Shown here piece after piece: positions 17,292-26,450 of a stretch of DNA of 64,000 nt. Source of the DNA: Polaribacter butkevichii (lineage in GTDB: Bacteria; Bacteroidota; Bacteroidia; Flavobacteriales; Flavobacteriaceae); NCBI RefSeq assembly GCF_038024105.1, contig NZ_CP150661.1, positions 62,001 to 126,000 of the forward strand, given 5' to 3'. The translations under genes and the position numbers were made by a program. Position 1 is the first letter of the stretch. Each line of letters starts with the position of its first letter. The notes below the pieces were generated by a model. It was not told the origin of the DNA, searched no databases, and worked only from the letters and a program-made list of their open reading frames with translations.

Positions 17292-17400
17292 GTATATTTT
17301 GTTAAATTATAACTGTAAATTTGATTTGTTGATAACAATAAGTTTACATTCCACTTTGTAAAGATAGCATCTTGTCTATCATTTTCAGTATGATAAAAAT

Positions 17401-17418
17401 CACGAAAACGTTTTCGTG
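17401..17418. promoter_or_regulatory. LacI-family operator (perfect 18-bp palindrome) between susC and the lacI gene
   Basis: CACGAAAACGTTTTCGTG is a perfect inverted repeat with the central CG typical of LacI/CcpA-type operators. It lies in the divergent region, 110 bp from the susC start and 73 bp from the regulator start. The adjacent LacI protein is the obvious ligand. Its place upstream of the likely susC -7 box would suit activation at least as well as repression. Confidence 0.8.
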
Positions 17419-17490
17419 TTAACAACTTTTTGAGTATTTTTATTAATAAATTAACAGATAATCGAATTAAATTTTGTCATTTCGCAATAA

Positions 17491-18513
17491 ATGAAGAAAA
17501 AAATTACCATAAAAACAATCGCTAAAGAATTAGGGGTTTCAACATCAACCGTTTCAAAGGCTTTAAAGGATAGTCACGAAATTAGTAAAGAAACCAAAGA
17601 AAAAATACAAGCCTTTGCAGACTTTTATAATTACAAACCCAATAGTTTGGCACTTCAGCTTCGTAATCAAAAGACCAAAGTAATAGGTGTTATTTTACCT
17701 AAAATAGTGCATCATTTTTTCTCTACGGTGATTATGGGAATAGAAGAAGGTGCCAACGAAAAAGGCTATCATATTATGGTTTGTTTCTCTAATGAATCTT
17801 ATAAAAAAGAGGTAGAAACGTTAAAGGTTTTATCTAACGGAAGTGTAGATGGTTTAATTGTGTCTATAGCTAGAGAAACTTTAGAAAATAAAGACTTTAA
17901 TCATTTTACAGCTTTAGTTTCAGAAGACATTCCTTTAGTATTGTGTGATAGAGTTGTAGATGAGATTTTATGTGATAAAGTAGTTGTAGATGATGTTGGG
18001 GCAGGCTATAAAGCAACTAAACATTTGTTAGAAACCGGGCTAAAAAAAATAGCATTAATAACAACACCAAAACATGTTAATGTAGGTACTTTAAGGAGGC
18101 AGGGTTATGAGAAAGCTTTAATAGAAAACTATATTAAAACAGATTCTAATTTAATTTTAGAAGTTGATGAAGATGGAGACATCTCTAATCAAATAAAAAA
18201 AATCTTTGAACAGAATATAGATGGTGTATTTGCTGTAAATGAAATTTATGCAGCAACCGCTATGAGGATAGCTAAAGAAAAAGGATTAAAAGTACCAGAA
18301 GACCTTTCTGTTATTGGGTTTACAGATGGGTTAATTTCAGAATATTCATCACCATCTATCACAACAATGGCACAACATGGTTTTACAATGGGTAAGCAAG
18401 CCGTTGAGCTTTTAATTGAAAGAATTGAAAAAGAATCTGAAACTTTAAAACCTAAAAAAATCGTAATTTCTAGCGATTTAAAACTACGAGAATCTACGAA
18501 ACCGTCGTCGTAG
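17491..18513 (+). CDS. LacI-family transcriptional regulator of the alpha-glucan locus
   Basis: The 340-residue regulator has an N-terminal LacI helix-turn-helix (ITIKTIAKELGVSTSTVSKALK, residues 5-26), a hinge helix region (PNSLALQLRN) and a periplasmic-binding-protein-like sensor domain (VIGVILPK ... VDGLIVS ... VIGFTDGLISEYSSPSITTM). It is divergent from susC and upstream of the maltose transporter, GH65 and GH13 genes. It therefore probably senses maltose or a maltodextrin and binds the palindrome at 17401-17418. By analogy it could be called MalR or SusR-like, but I leave the name open. Whether it activates or represses cannot be read from the sequence. Confidence 0.93.
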   Translation: MKKKITIKTIAKELGVSTSTVSKALKDSHEISKETKEKIQAFADFYNYKPNSLALQLRNQKTKVIGVILPKIVHHFFSTVIMGIEEGANEKGYHIMVCFSNESYKKEVETLKVLSNGSVDGLIVSIARETLENKDFNHFTALVSEDIPLVLCDRVVDEILCDKVVVDDVGAGYKATKHLLETGLKKIALITTPKHVNVGTLRRQGYEKALIENYIKTDSNLILEVDEDGDISNQIKKIFEQNIDGVFAVNEIYAATAMRIAKEKGLKVPEDLSVIGFTDGLISEYSSPSITTMAQHGFTMGKQAVELLIERIEKESETLKPKKIVISSDLKLRESTKPSS

Positions 18514-18551
18514 ATAGTTTCGTTGGTTTTACCTATTTTTCAATAAAAAAT

Positions 18552-18630
18552 CTATCTTTGTGTCATAATTACGATTTATCAATAAATTACATTCCACAAA
18601 ATTTATTAATTGATAAGTGTAAACGCTTAT
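18552..18630 (+). promoter_or_regulatory. Candidate promoter (-7 box) and imperfect operator upstream of the sugar transporter
   Basis: TATCTTTG at 18552-18559 matches the Bacteroidota -7 element TAnnTTTG, but I see no clear -33 TTTG. Downstream, ATAAGTGTAAACGCTTAT (18613-18630) is an imperfect palindrome with ATAAG/CTTAT arms and a CG right of centre, a possible second site for the neighbouring LacI protein. The 11-mer TTACATTCCAC occurs here (18587-18597) and also in the susC leader region (17344-17354). Confidence 0.4.
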
Positions 18631-18657
18631 TGTAATATCCACTAATAGCATAGATAA

Positions 18658-20004
18658 ATGGAAAAGCGTAAATTAAGCTTCTGGCAAATCTGGAACATGA
18701 GTTTTGGGTTTTTAGGAATACAAATGGGGTTCGCCCTTCAAAATGCCAACGCAAGTAGAATTCTACAAATTTTTGGTGCCGATGTTCATGAACTTTCTTG
18801 GTTTTGGATTATAGCTCCTTTAATGGGTTTAATAGTACAACCTATTATAGGACATTATAGCGACAAAACATGGAGTAGGTTTGGTAGAAGAAAACCTTAC
18901 TTTTTAGTGGGAGCCATATTAGCTTCTATAGGGTTAGTTTTAATGCCACAAGCAGATATGTTTATTGCTTTTCTACCAGCTCTTTGGGTAGGTGCAGGAA
19001 TGCTAATGATTATGGATGCTTCTTTTAATATTGCCATGGAGCCATTTAGAGCTTTAGTAGGTGATAATTTAAGAACAGATCAAAGAACTTTAGGTTTTAG
19101 TGTACAAACTGCTTTAATTGGTTTTGGCGCTGTAGTTGGTTCTTGGTTACCTTACGCATTGCATCATTGGTTTGGTGTTTCTAATAGAACGTCTTTAGGC
19201 GTTGTACCAGATAATTTAATTTGGTCATTTGTTATTGGAGCCGCTATTTTAATAATTTCTATTTTAGTTACAATAACCACTACAAAAGAATACTCTCCAG
19301 AAGAATTAGCAAGTTTTGATGCAGATTCTAAAGAGTCTACAGAAGAAGAAAGTTCTAGTTTGATGGATATTTTTGAAGATTTCAAAAAAATGCCAACAAC
19401 AATGCGTCAATTAAGTTGGGTGCAGTTTTTTTCTTGGTTCGGTCTTTTTGGAATGTGGGTTTTTGCAACTCCTGCAATTGCACAACATATATATGGGTTA
19501 CCGTATACAGATAGCAGTAGTAGTTCATATCAAGATGCCGGAGATTGGGTAGGAATTCTTTTTGGAATTTACAATTTAGTATCTGCCTTTTATGCTTTTG
19601 CATTGCCTTATATTGCAAAGAAAATTGGTAGAAAAAGAACACATTCAATATCTTTAATTATTGGAGGTTTAGGGCTTTTATCAATCTATATTATGCCAAA
19701 TGAAAATTGGTTAATAATATCTATGATTGGTATTGGTATTGCATGGGCAAGTATTTTAGCAATGCCGTATGCTATTTTAGCAGGCTCAATATCACCTAAA
19801 AAAATGGGGGTTTACATGGGGATTTTTAATTTCTTTATTGTAATTCCGCAAATCATCAATGCTTTAATTGGTGGTCCGTTAGTAAAATACGCTTATAATA
19901 ATGAAGCTATATTTGCTTTAATGATAAGTGGGTTAAGTTTCTTAATTGCTGCAGTTTTAGTCTACAAAGTAAAAGATGTAGATGATGTGGTTCAAACAAA
20001 TTAA
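18658..20004 (+). CDS. MFS sugar transporter (maltose/disaccharide carrier type)
   Basis: The 448-residue inner-membrane carrier has about 12 hydrophobic segments split by a hydrophilic loop (about residues 215-240, rich in Glu and Ser). The early signature GHYSDKTWSRFGRRKPY is the MFS loop 2-3 motif (D-x-x-RxGRR), and KKIGRKRTHS is its repeat in the second half. Overall it resembles flavobacterial maltose and SLC45-like sugar carriers. It begins the plus-strand metabolic operon, and its stop is 1 bp before the pgmB start. It likely brings maltose from the periplasm to GH65. Confidence 0.85.
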   Translation: MEKRKLSFWQIWNMSFGFLGIQMGFALQNANASRILQIFGADVHELSWFWIIAPLMGLIVQPIIGHYSDKTWSRFGRRKPYFLVGAILASIGLVLMPQADMFIAFLPALWVGAGMLMIMDASFNIAMEPFRALVGDNLRTDQRTLGFSVQTALIGFGAVVGSWLPYALHHWFGVSNRTSLGVVPDNLIWSFVIGAAILIISILVTITTTKEYSPEELASFDADSKESTEEESSSLMDIFEDFKKMPTTMRQLSWVQFFSWFGLFGMWVFATPAIAQHIYGLPYTDSSSSSYQDAGDWVGILFGIYNLVSAFYAFALPYIAKKIGRKRTHSISLIIGGLGLLSIYIMPNENWLIISMIGIGIAWASILAMPYAILAGSISPKKMGVYMGIFNFFIVIPQIINALIGGPLVKYAYNNEAIFALMISGLSFLIAAVLVYKVKDVDDVVQTN

Positions 20005-20005
20005 A

Positions 20006-20659
20006 ATGAAAAAAGGATTTATTTTTGATTTGGATGGTGTTATCGTTGACACTGCCAAATATCATTATTTAGCATGGAAAAAATTAGCGAATCACTTAGG
20101 ATTCGAGTTTACCAAAGAACAAAACGAATTATTTAAAGGCGTTAGTAGAAAACGTTGTTTAGAAATTTTATTAGAAATAGGCAACAGAAAAGCTACACAA
20201 GAAGAGTTTGATACCTGGATGGTAGAAAAAAATGTAGACTATTTAGAGTATATAGAAAATATGGATGCATCAGAAATATTACCTGATGTACCTAAAGTTT
20301 TAGCCTTTTTAAAGGAGAAAAATGTGCCAATAGCTTTAGGGTCTGCAAGTAAAAATGCACAACCTATTTTAGAAAAAGTTGGTTTATTACATTATTTTGA
20401 TACCATTGTAGACGGAAATAATGTAACGAAAGCAAAACCAGATCCAGAAGTTTTTCTTTTAGCCGCAAAACAATTAGGTGTAAATGCAACCGATTGTGTG
20501 GTTTTTGAAGATGCTGTGGCAGGTATAGAAGCAGCAAATGCTGCAAAAATGATAAGTATCGGTATTGGAGACCAACAGATACTTTCTGAAGCGCAATTTA
20601 ATTTCAATGATTTTACAGAAATCAGTACTGGTTTTATACAAGAGTTGATTGATAAATAA
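20006..20659 (+). CDS. pgmB: Beta-phosphoglucomutase
   Basis: The enzyme converts beta-glucose-1-phosphate to glucose-6-phosphate. It is a 217-residue HAD-superfamily protein with the nucleophile motif GFIFDLDGVIVDTA (residues 3-16, DxD), the cap-domain RKRCLEILLEIGNRKA, GSASKNA (motif II), the Lys in KAKPDPEVFL, and VFEDAVAGIEAA (motif IV). I start at ATG 20006; the frame continues upstream into the transporter, but those codons are not part of the family. It lies between the transporter and the GH65 gene, and GH65 produces exactly its substrate. Confidence 0.94.
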   Translation: MKKGFIFDLDGVIVDTAKYHYLAWKKLANHLGFEFTKEQNELFKGVSRKRCLEILLEIGNRKATQEEFDTWMVEKNVDYLEYIENMDASEILPDVPKVLAFLKEKNVPIALGSASKNAQPILEKVGLLHYFDTIVDGNNVTKAKPDPEVFLLAAKQLGVNATDCVVFEDAVAGIEAANAAKMISIGIGDQQILSEAQFNFNDFTEISTGFIQELIDK

Positions 20660-20670
20660 ATTTATGAAAT

Positions 20671-20786
20671 CCTGCAAGGTTTTTAGAACCTTGTAGGTCT
20701 AAGTTAAGTTATAAGTAAATTAAACCTTTAGTTGTTTTATTAAAATTTAAGATAATATACCTACAAGGTCCTTGAGACTTTACAGG
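20671..20786. repeat. Pair of palindromic 'CCTGCAAGG' elements (R1, R2)
   Basis: R1 (20671-20698) has arms CCTGCAAGGTT and AACCTTGTAGG. R2 (20759-20786) is an imperfect copy with arms CCTACAAGGTC and GACTTTACAGG. Both form RNA hairpins in the pgmB-GH65 gap. The same family recurs near 30.8 kb and 48.9 kb, with looser relatives near 23.1 and 23.36 kb. They may act as 3'-end stabilisers, weak terminators or REP-like repeats. Confidence 0.8.
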
Positions 20787-20800
20787 AAAAAAAGAAAAAA

Positions 20801-23095
20801 ATGAATCAAGATTACATCATACCAAACGAATGGTCCATCATAGAAGAGGGGTTTAATTCAGATAAAGTAAAATCATCAGAAAGTCTTTTTAGCATTGGTA
20901 ATGGTGCTATGGGACAAAGAGCAAATTTTGAAGAAGAATATAGCGGAGAAACTTTTCAAGGAAGTTATATTGCAGGAGTTTATTATCCAGATAAAACACG
21001 TGTTGGATGGTGGAAAAATGGATATCCAGAGTATTTTGCAAAAGTGTTAAATGCACCAAATTGGATTGGTATTAACGTATTAATCAATGATGAAAAATTA
21101 GATTTACATACGTGTAAAGAAGTATCAGAATTTAAAAGAGAACTTAACATGCAAGAAGGTTGGTTGTCTAGAAGTTTTGAAGCTATTTTACAAAACGGAA
21201 TCAAAATTAAAGTAGATACCAAACGTTTTTTAAGTTTAGAATTAGATGAAATTGGGGCAATCAATTACAATGTAACCCCTTTAAATTCGGATGCTAAAAT
21301 TACTTATATTCCTTATATAGATGCTGGTATTACTAATGAAGATACCAATTGGGACGACCAATTTTGGGATGTTTTAGAAGTTTCTAAAAACAACAAACAA
21401 TCTTATATTAAGTCTAGAACCATGAAAACGCACTTTTATACGTGTACTTTTATGGAATCTCGTTTGTTTGTAAATAATGTAGAGGTTGCTGCAGAGAGTA
21501 AGAATGAGCAAACAGAAAATACTATTTCTTGCGCTTATGAACAAGAAGTAAAACAGAACCAAACATATACTATTCATAAATTTGGTGGTTATGTGGTAGA
21601 TAGAGATCATGATAAAGACCAATTAGTTGCAGCTGCAAAAACAGCTTTAGACAAAGCAGTAAGTATTGGTTTTGATGCTTTATTAGAGATGCAAAAGCAA
21701 TCTTGGGCACAAATATGGAACATGTCTGACATTACCATAGAGGGCGATGTAAAAGCACAACAAGGTATCCGTTTTAATATTTTTCAATTAAATCAAACCT
21801 ATTTAGGTACCGATGCTACGTTAAATATTGGTCCAAAAGGATTTACAGGCGAAAAATATGGAGGAAGTACGTATTGGGATACAGAAGCGTATTGTATTCC
21901 TTTTTACATGGCAACTAAAGATCAATCTGTAGCAAGAACGTTGTTAGAATACAGATATAAACATTTAGACAAAGCAATAGAAAATGCGGCAAAATTGGGT
22001 TTTACAAACGGAGCAGCATTGTACCCAATGGTAACCATGAATGGTGAAGAATGCCATAACGAATGGGAAATTACTTTTGAAGAAATTCATAGAAATGGAG
22101 CCATCGCTTTTGCCATTTTTAACTATTACCGCTTTACGGATGATTATTCTTACATTCCAGAAAAAGGATTGGAAGTATTAATTGGTATTGCTCGTTTTTG
22201 GCAACAAAGAGCAACTTTTTCTTCCCATAAAAATAAATTCATGATTTTGGGAGTTACGGGGCCAAATGAATATGAGAACAACATCAACAATAATTTTTAT
22301 ACCAATTACATTGCCAAATGGTGTATTAATTATGCCTTAGAAAATATAGAGATTGTAAAAACAGACCATATTTCTGATTACATCAGAATTAAAGAAAAAG
22401 TAAATTTCTCTGATGAAGAATTGGCAAAATGGAAACATGTTGCAGATGAAATGTATTTTCCATATTCAGAAAAACATAACATTTATTTACAACAAGATGG
22501 TTTCTTAGACAAAGAATTAATTACGGTGGCAGATTTAGATAAAAGTCAAAGACCGATTAACCAAAAATGGAGTTGGGACAGAATTTTACGTTCTCCGTAC
22601 ATAAAACAAGCCGATACTTTACAAGGGTTTTATATGTTTGAAGACGATTTTTCTACGGAAGAATTAGAGCGTCATTTCGATTTTTATGAACCATTTACAG
22701 TGCACGAAAGTTCTCTTTCTCCTTGTGTACACAGTATTCAAGCTGCAAAGTTAAACAGAATGGAACAAGCGTATACCTTCTATTTACGTACATCACGTTT
22801 AGATTTAGATGATTACAATCACGAGGTAGAAGAAGGCTTGCATATTACATCTATGGCAGGAACTTGGATGAGTATTGTAGAAGGTTTCGGAGGAATGAGA
22901 GTGCATAATAATACACTTTCTTTTTCACCAAAAATTCCTAAAGGATGGAAAACTTACTCATTTAAAGTAAATTTTAGACATCAAGTTATTACCGTAAATG
23001 TTTCTCAAAAAGGAACAGAATTTACTTTAGAAGGTAAACAAGCAATTGAAATTTTGGTGGATGGAAAGCAAGTAACGGTTTCTCCCAATAAATAA
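20801..23095 (+). CDS. GH65 maltose phosphorylase (cytoplasmic)
   Basis: The enzyme splits maltose with phosphate, with inversion, to beta-glucose-1-phosphate and glucose. Its 764 residues lack a signal peptide. Features of the family are the N-terminal beta-sandwich (ESLFSIGNGAMGQRANFEE), the (alpha/alpha)6 barrel with GGSTYWDTEAYCIPFYMA, and NEWEITFEEIHRNGA. The catalytic acid motif GPNEYENN places Glu490 as general acid, very near Glu487 of the Lactobacillus enzyme. The C-terminal HVITVNV-like sheet closes it. Maltose rather than trehalose or kojibiose is favoured by the starch-type neighbours and the adjacent pgmB. Confidence 0.92.
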   Translation: MNQDYIIPNEWSIIEEGFNSDKVKSSESLFSIGNGAMGQRANFEEEYSGETFQGSYIAGVYYPDKTRVGWWKNGYPEYFAKVLNAPNWIGINVLINDEKLDLHTCKEVSEFKRELNMQEGWLSRSFEAILQNGIKIKVDTKRFLSLELDEIGAINYNVTPLNSDAKITYIPYIDAGITNEDTNWDDQFWDVLEVSKNNKQSYIKSRTMKTHFYTCTFMESRLFVNNVEVAAESKNEQTENTISCAYEQEVKQNQTYTIHKFGGYVVDRDHDKDQLVAAAKTALDKAVSIGFDALLEMQKQSWAQIWNMSDITIEGDVKAQQGIRFNIFQLNQTYLGTDATLNIGPKGFTGEKYGGSTYWDTEAYCIPFYMATKDQSVARTLLEYRYKHLDKAIENAAKLGFTNGAALYPMVTMNGEECHNEWEITFEEIHRNGAIAFAIFNYYRFTDDYSYIPEKGLEVLIGIARFWQQRATFSSHKNKFMILGVTGPNEYENNINNNFYTNYIAKWCINYALENIEIVKTDHISDYIRIKEKVNFSDEELAKWKHVADEMYFPYSEKHNIYLQQDGFLDKELITVADLDKSQRPINQKWSWDRILRSPYIKQADTLQGFYMFEDDFSTEELERHFDFYEPFTVHESSLSPCVHSIQAAKLNRMEQAYTFYLRTSRLDLDDYNHEVEEGLHITSMAGTWMSIVEGFGGMRVHNNTLSFSPKIPKGWKTYSFKVNFRHQVITVNVSQKGTEFTLEGKQAIEILVDGKQVTVSPNK

Positions 23096-23102
23096 AAATA
23101 CA

Positions 23103-23133
23103 AACCTCAAGGGTGTTTTTAATCTTTGAGGTT
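23103..23133 (+). terminator. Hairpin after the GH65 gene
   Basis: AACCTCAA and TTGAGGTT form an 8-bp stem (23103-23110 and 23126-23133) with a T5 run in the loop region rather than after the stem. It lies 8 bp past the GH65 stop. It belongs loosely to the same palindrome family as R1, so it may be an mRNA-stabilising hairpin more than a strict terminator. Confidence 0.5.
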
Positions 23134-23424
23134 GCTAAAGCATTTGTATTAGAAAAATTTGTTTAAACTAATATTTAGCATTTTAAATTAAAGCAATTTG
23201 GCTAAAGCCTGTGTCTATTAAAGATCTCATTAATGAGGTTTTTAATTACACGTGGATTTATCAATAGGTATTAAAATTTTTAATGTTCTGATGGCTTTAG
23301 CCCATTTATCTTGCTAACATTAGTATTCTTAAAAAGGGATTAGTTTCTAAAGTATCCTTCAAGGTTTTAAAAGCCTTTAGGTGTAATTGGGAACTGTAGG
23401 TATAATTAATTCCATTAATAAAAA
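23134..23424. repeat. Repeat-rich intergenic region with a ~103-bp inverted-repeat element
   Basis: No gene is seen here. GGCTAAAGCC (23200-23209) and its exact complement GGCTTTAGCC (23293-23302) bound about 103 bp that contain a perfect CTCATTAATGAG palindrome at 23226-23237. The layout is that of a small non-autonomous palindromic element. A second hairpin of the CAAGG family follows at 23356-23381 (CCTTCAAGG ... CCTTTAGG), just before the next gene. Confidence 0.65.
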
Positions 23425-25359
23425 ATGAAAAACTTAATCTTAATTTTTGTTGTTGTATTTTTGTTTTCATGTCAAAATGGAGAACAAAAAAAAATGGAAT
23501 TTTCTAAGGAAGTTACAGCAGTAATAAATGAAATTGAAAGAGTAGAGCCCCCGAATTGGTTTATTGGCTTTAAAGATAATTCACTTCAATTATTAGTAAA
23601 AGAGGAGAATATTGGTGCTTCAAATCCTAGTATTTCTTACAATGGAGTTACAATTGAAAAAGTAAGCAGAGCAAAAAGTAACAATTACCTTTTTATAGAT
23701 GTAAGAATTGATGCTTCTACAATAGCTGGTGTGTTTAATATTGATTTCACTTTTAATGATGGAACAAAAAAAACGCATACCTACGAGTTAAAATCTAGAG
23801 AAAAACAGTCCGATACGTATGTTGGTTTTAATAGCTCTGATGCCATTTATTTAATTACGCCAGATCGTTTTGCAAATGGAGATGAATCTAATAATATTAA
23901 TTTAGAGTTAAAAGAAACAGCTATAGACCGTTCTGATAATTATAAACGTCATGGAGGCGATTTACAAGGAATTATTAACCATGTAGATTATATTTCAGAT
24001 TTAGGTTTTACTGCTGTTTGGCCAACTCCTTTACTTTTAAATGATATGGCAGAAAGCTCGTATCATGGTTATGCAATTACAGATTATTATAAAGTAGATT
24101 CGCGTTTTGGAAACTTATCTTTGTATAAAAAATTAGCAGATGAATTGCGTAAAAGAGACATGAAATTAATCATGGATCAAGTTGCAAATCATTGTGGAAT
24201 AGGACATTGGTGGGTAAAAGATCTTCCGTTTGATGATTGGTTAAATCATCAGAAAAACTATGAAGAGAATAAAGATAATTGGAATATTGAAACCTCTATT
24301 GGGTCTAATCATAGAAGAACAACTAATCAAGATTTGTATGCATCAGAAGCAGACAGAAAAGGAAATAATGAAGGATGGTTTTCTCCTAAAATGCCAGATT
24401 TAAATCAGCGGAATCCATTTTTAGCAAAATACATTATTCAGAACAGTATTTGGTGGATAGAAACCTTAGGGTTGGGGGGTATTAGACAAGATACATATCC
24501 ATACCCTGATAAAGAATTTATGAGTAATTGGGCAGGAACTATAATGAATGAGTATCCTAATTTTTCTATTGTTGGTGAGGAGTGGAGTTACAATCCGTTA
24601 ATTGTAGGTTATTGGCAAAAAGGCGCAAATAATAAAGATGGTTACAAATCTAATTTAAAATCTCCAATGGATTTTCCGATGCAAAAGGCCATTGTAGAAG
24701 GTCTTAACGAAGAAGAAGAGTGGGACAAAGGATTGATAAAATTGTATGAAGGTTTGGCTAATGATTTTCATTATACAACACCAAAAGATATTTTAATTTT
24801 TGTAGACAATCATGATAAAACAAGAGTGTTTACAGAGTTGTGGCAAGATATTAGAAAAGTTAAAACAGCGTTGAGTTATATGTTGGTTTTGCCAAGAATT
24901 CCACAAGTGTATTACGGTACAGAAATTTTAATGAATGATACTGCAAACCCTGGAGATCATGGTTTAATTAGATCTGATTTCCCTGGTGGCTGGAAAGATG
25001 ATACTATCAATGCATTTACCGGAGAAGGTTTAAATGAGTATCAAAAAGACATGCAGTCATTTGTAACTAAGATATTAAATTATAGGAAACATAGTGCCGC
25101 AATCCATGATGGTAAAACCCTACATTTTGCCCCTTTTATGGGAACTTATTTCTTGTTTAGAATAAAAGATGATGAAACTGTAGTGCATATTATCAATAAA
25201 AATGAACAACCAATAACACTCGATTTAAAACGATATGAAGAAGTTGGTTTATCAGGTAAAAAGCTTAAAAATATTATAACCGGAGAAGATTTTATTTGGA
25301 ATGATGAAATTCATTTAACGGAAAAAGGTAGTATTATTTTAACTACAAAAAATAACTAA
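23425..25359 (+). CDS. GH13 lipoprotein, cyclomaltodextrinase/neopullulanase-like (SusA type)
   Basis: The enzyme is predicted to act on maltodextrin or pullulan fragments in the periplasm or at a membrane surface. Its 644 residues start with a lipoprotein signal (VVVFLFSC). An N-terminal E-set domain (about 30-130) resembles the cyclomaltodextrinase N domain, and the GH13 barrel starts at AIYLITPDRFANGD. Catalytic residues read as Asp356 (IRQDTYPYP), Glu385 (IVGEEWS) and Asp464 (VDNHDKTR), all in the neopullulanase-type context. It follows GH65 after a repeat-filled gap of 329 bp. Confidence 0.92.
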   Translation: MKNLILIFVVVFLFSCQNGEQKKMEFSKEVTAVINEIERVEPPNWFIGFKDNSLQLLVKEENIGASNPSISYNGVTIEKVSRAKSNNYLFIDVRIDASTIAGVFNIDFTFNDGTKKTHTYELKSREKQSDTYVGFNSSDAIYLITPDRFANGDESNNINLELKETAIDRSDNYKRHGGDLQGIINHVDYISDLGFTAVWPTPLLLNDMAESSYHGYAITDYYKVDSRFGNLSLYKKLADELRKRDMKLIMDQVANHCGIGHWWVKDLPFDDWLNHQKNYEENKDNWNIETSIGSNHRRTTNQDLYASEADRKGNNEGWFSPKMPDLNQRNPFLAKYIIQNSIWWIETLGLGGIRQDTYPYPDKEFMSNWAGTIMNEYPNFSIVGEEWSYNPLIVGYWQKGANNKDGYKSNLKSPMDFPMQKAIVEGLNEEEEWDKGLIKLYEGLANDFHYTTPKDILIFVDNHDKTRVFTELWQDIRKVKTALSYMLVLPRIPQVYYGTEILMNDTANPGDHGLIRSDFPGGWKDDTINAFTGEGLNEYQKDMQSFVTKILNYRKHSAAIHDGKTLHFAPFMGTYFLFRIKDDETVVHIINKNEQPITLDLKRYEEVGLSGKKLKNIITGEDFIWNDEIHLTEKGSIILTTKNN

Positions 25360-25430
25360 TTTTTAGAAACTAAGTATTGTTTAAGTTTATTTATTATGCT
25401 TTTTTTCTTACTGTATTTAAAATATGAATC

Positions 25431-26399
25431 ATGAAAAAATATATAATTTTGTTATTAATTCTTTTAGTAGTTGCTTGTAAGTCAGAAAAAAAGAATTCGG
25501 ATAAAAAAGAGAAGGACACTTTAAAAATCACTTCTAAAGTATTAAAAAAGGCAGTCTTATCATCAGGTAAATTAATAAGAGTAGCTGCTTTTCCTTCTAA
25601 AAATATTACATCAAGACCTGTGGATGTTTGGTTGCCAGAAAATTACACTGAAAATAAAACCTATGCCGTTCTATACATGCATGATGGTCAAATGTTATTT
25701 GATGAAACCACTACTTGGAATAAGCAAGAATGGAAAATTGATGAGGTTGCTTCAAAACTAATGAAACAAGGAATTACTAAAGATTTTATTGTAGTAGGTA
25801 TTCATAACATACCTGCCATTCGCTGGTTAGATTTATTTCCAGAAAAAGCTATGAATTTTTTATCGAAAGAAAATAAGGATAAAATGCTTGAAGAGGCTAA
25901 GAAGAATAATTTGAGTGTAGATTTATCTGGAGATGAATATCTGAAATTTCTGGTTGATGAATTAAAACCTTACATAGATAAAACATATTCGGTTTATAAA
26001 GACAAAGAAAATACGTTTGTGGCAGGTTCTTCTATGGGCGGTTTAATGTCTATGTATGCCGTAGCAGAATATCCAAATGTATTTGCAGGTGCCGCTTGTT
26101 TATCTACCCATTGGGTGGGGGCAACACCAAAGGAAAACAACCCTTTGCCTAAAGCTATTTTTAAGTACTTAGAAGCGCATTTACCAGATGCAAAAACGCA
26201 TAAAATGTATTTTGATTATGGTAATAAAACTTTAGATCAGTTTTATCCAGAATATGCACCTAAAGTGGATTCTATTTTTCTAAATAATGGATATACCGAA
26301 GCAAATTTTAAAAACTTATTTTTTGAAGGGAGCGATCATTCTGAGTTGTCTTGGCAAAAAAGATTAGACATTCCTCTTACTTTTTTATTAAAAAAATAA
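25431..26399 (+). CDS. Esterase-family lipoprotein (alpha/beta hydrolase, PF00756-like)
   Basis: The 322-residue lipoprotein (signal ending LLLVVAC) has the alpha/beta-hydrolase layout of the esterase-D/Fes group. VWLPENYTENKTYAVLYMHDGQ is the entry strand region, GSSMGGLMSMY places the nucleophile at Ser201, and GSDHSELSW supplies a C-terminal His. It sits between GH13 and GH31 in a maltodextrin operon, where its substrate is not obvious. It might deacylate esterified glucan, or act on an ester carried with the substrate. That is inference only. Confidence 0.85.
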   Translation: MKKYIILLLILLVVACKSEKKNSDKKEKDTLKITSKVLKKAVLSSGKLIRVAAFPSKNITSRPVDVWLPENYTENKTYAVLYMHDGQMLFDETTTWNKQEWKIDEVASKLMKQGITKDFIVVGIHNIPAIRWLDLFPEKAMNFLSKENKDKMLEEAKKNNLSVDLSGDEYLKFLVDELKPYIDKTYSVYKDKENTFVAGSSMGGLMSMYAVAEYPNVFAGAACLSTHWVGATPKENNPLPKAIFKYLEAHLPDAKTHKMYFDYGNKTLDQFYPEYAPKVDSIFLNNGYTEANFKNLFFEGSDHSELSWQKRLDIPLTFLLKK

Positions 26400-26450
26400 A
26401 CCATGTATTTTCAAGGTAAATTCACCAGAAAAAATTAAAAGCATCATCAG

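Noticed and set aside
19982..20005. Start of pgmB inside the transporter gene
   Set aside because: The eight extra residues are transporter codons in another frame; the HAD motif begins right after ATG 20006.
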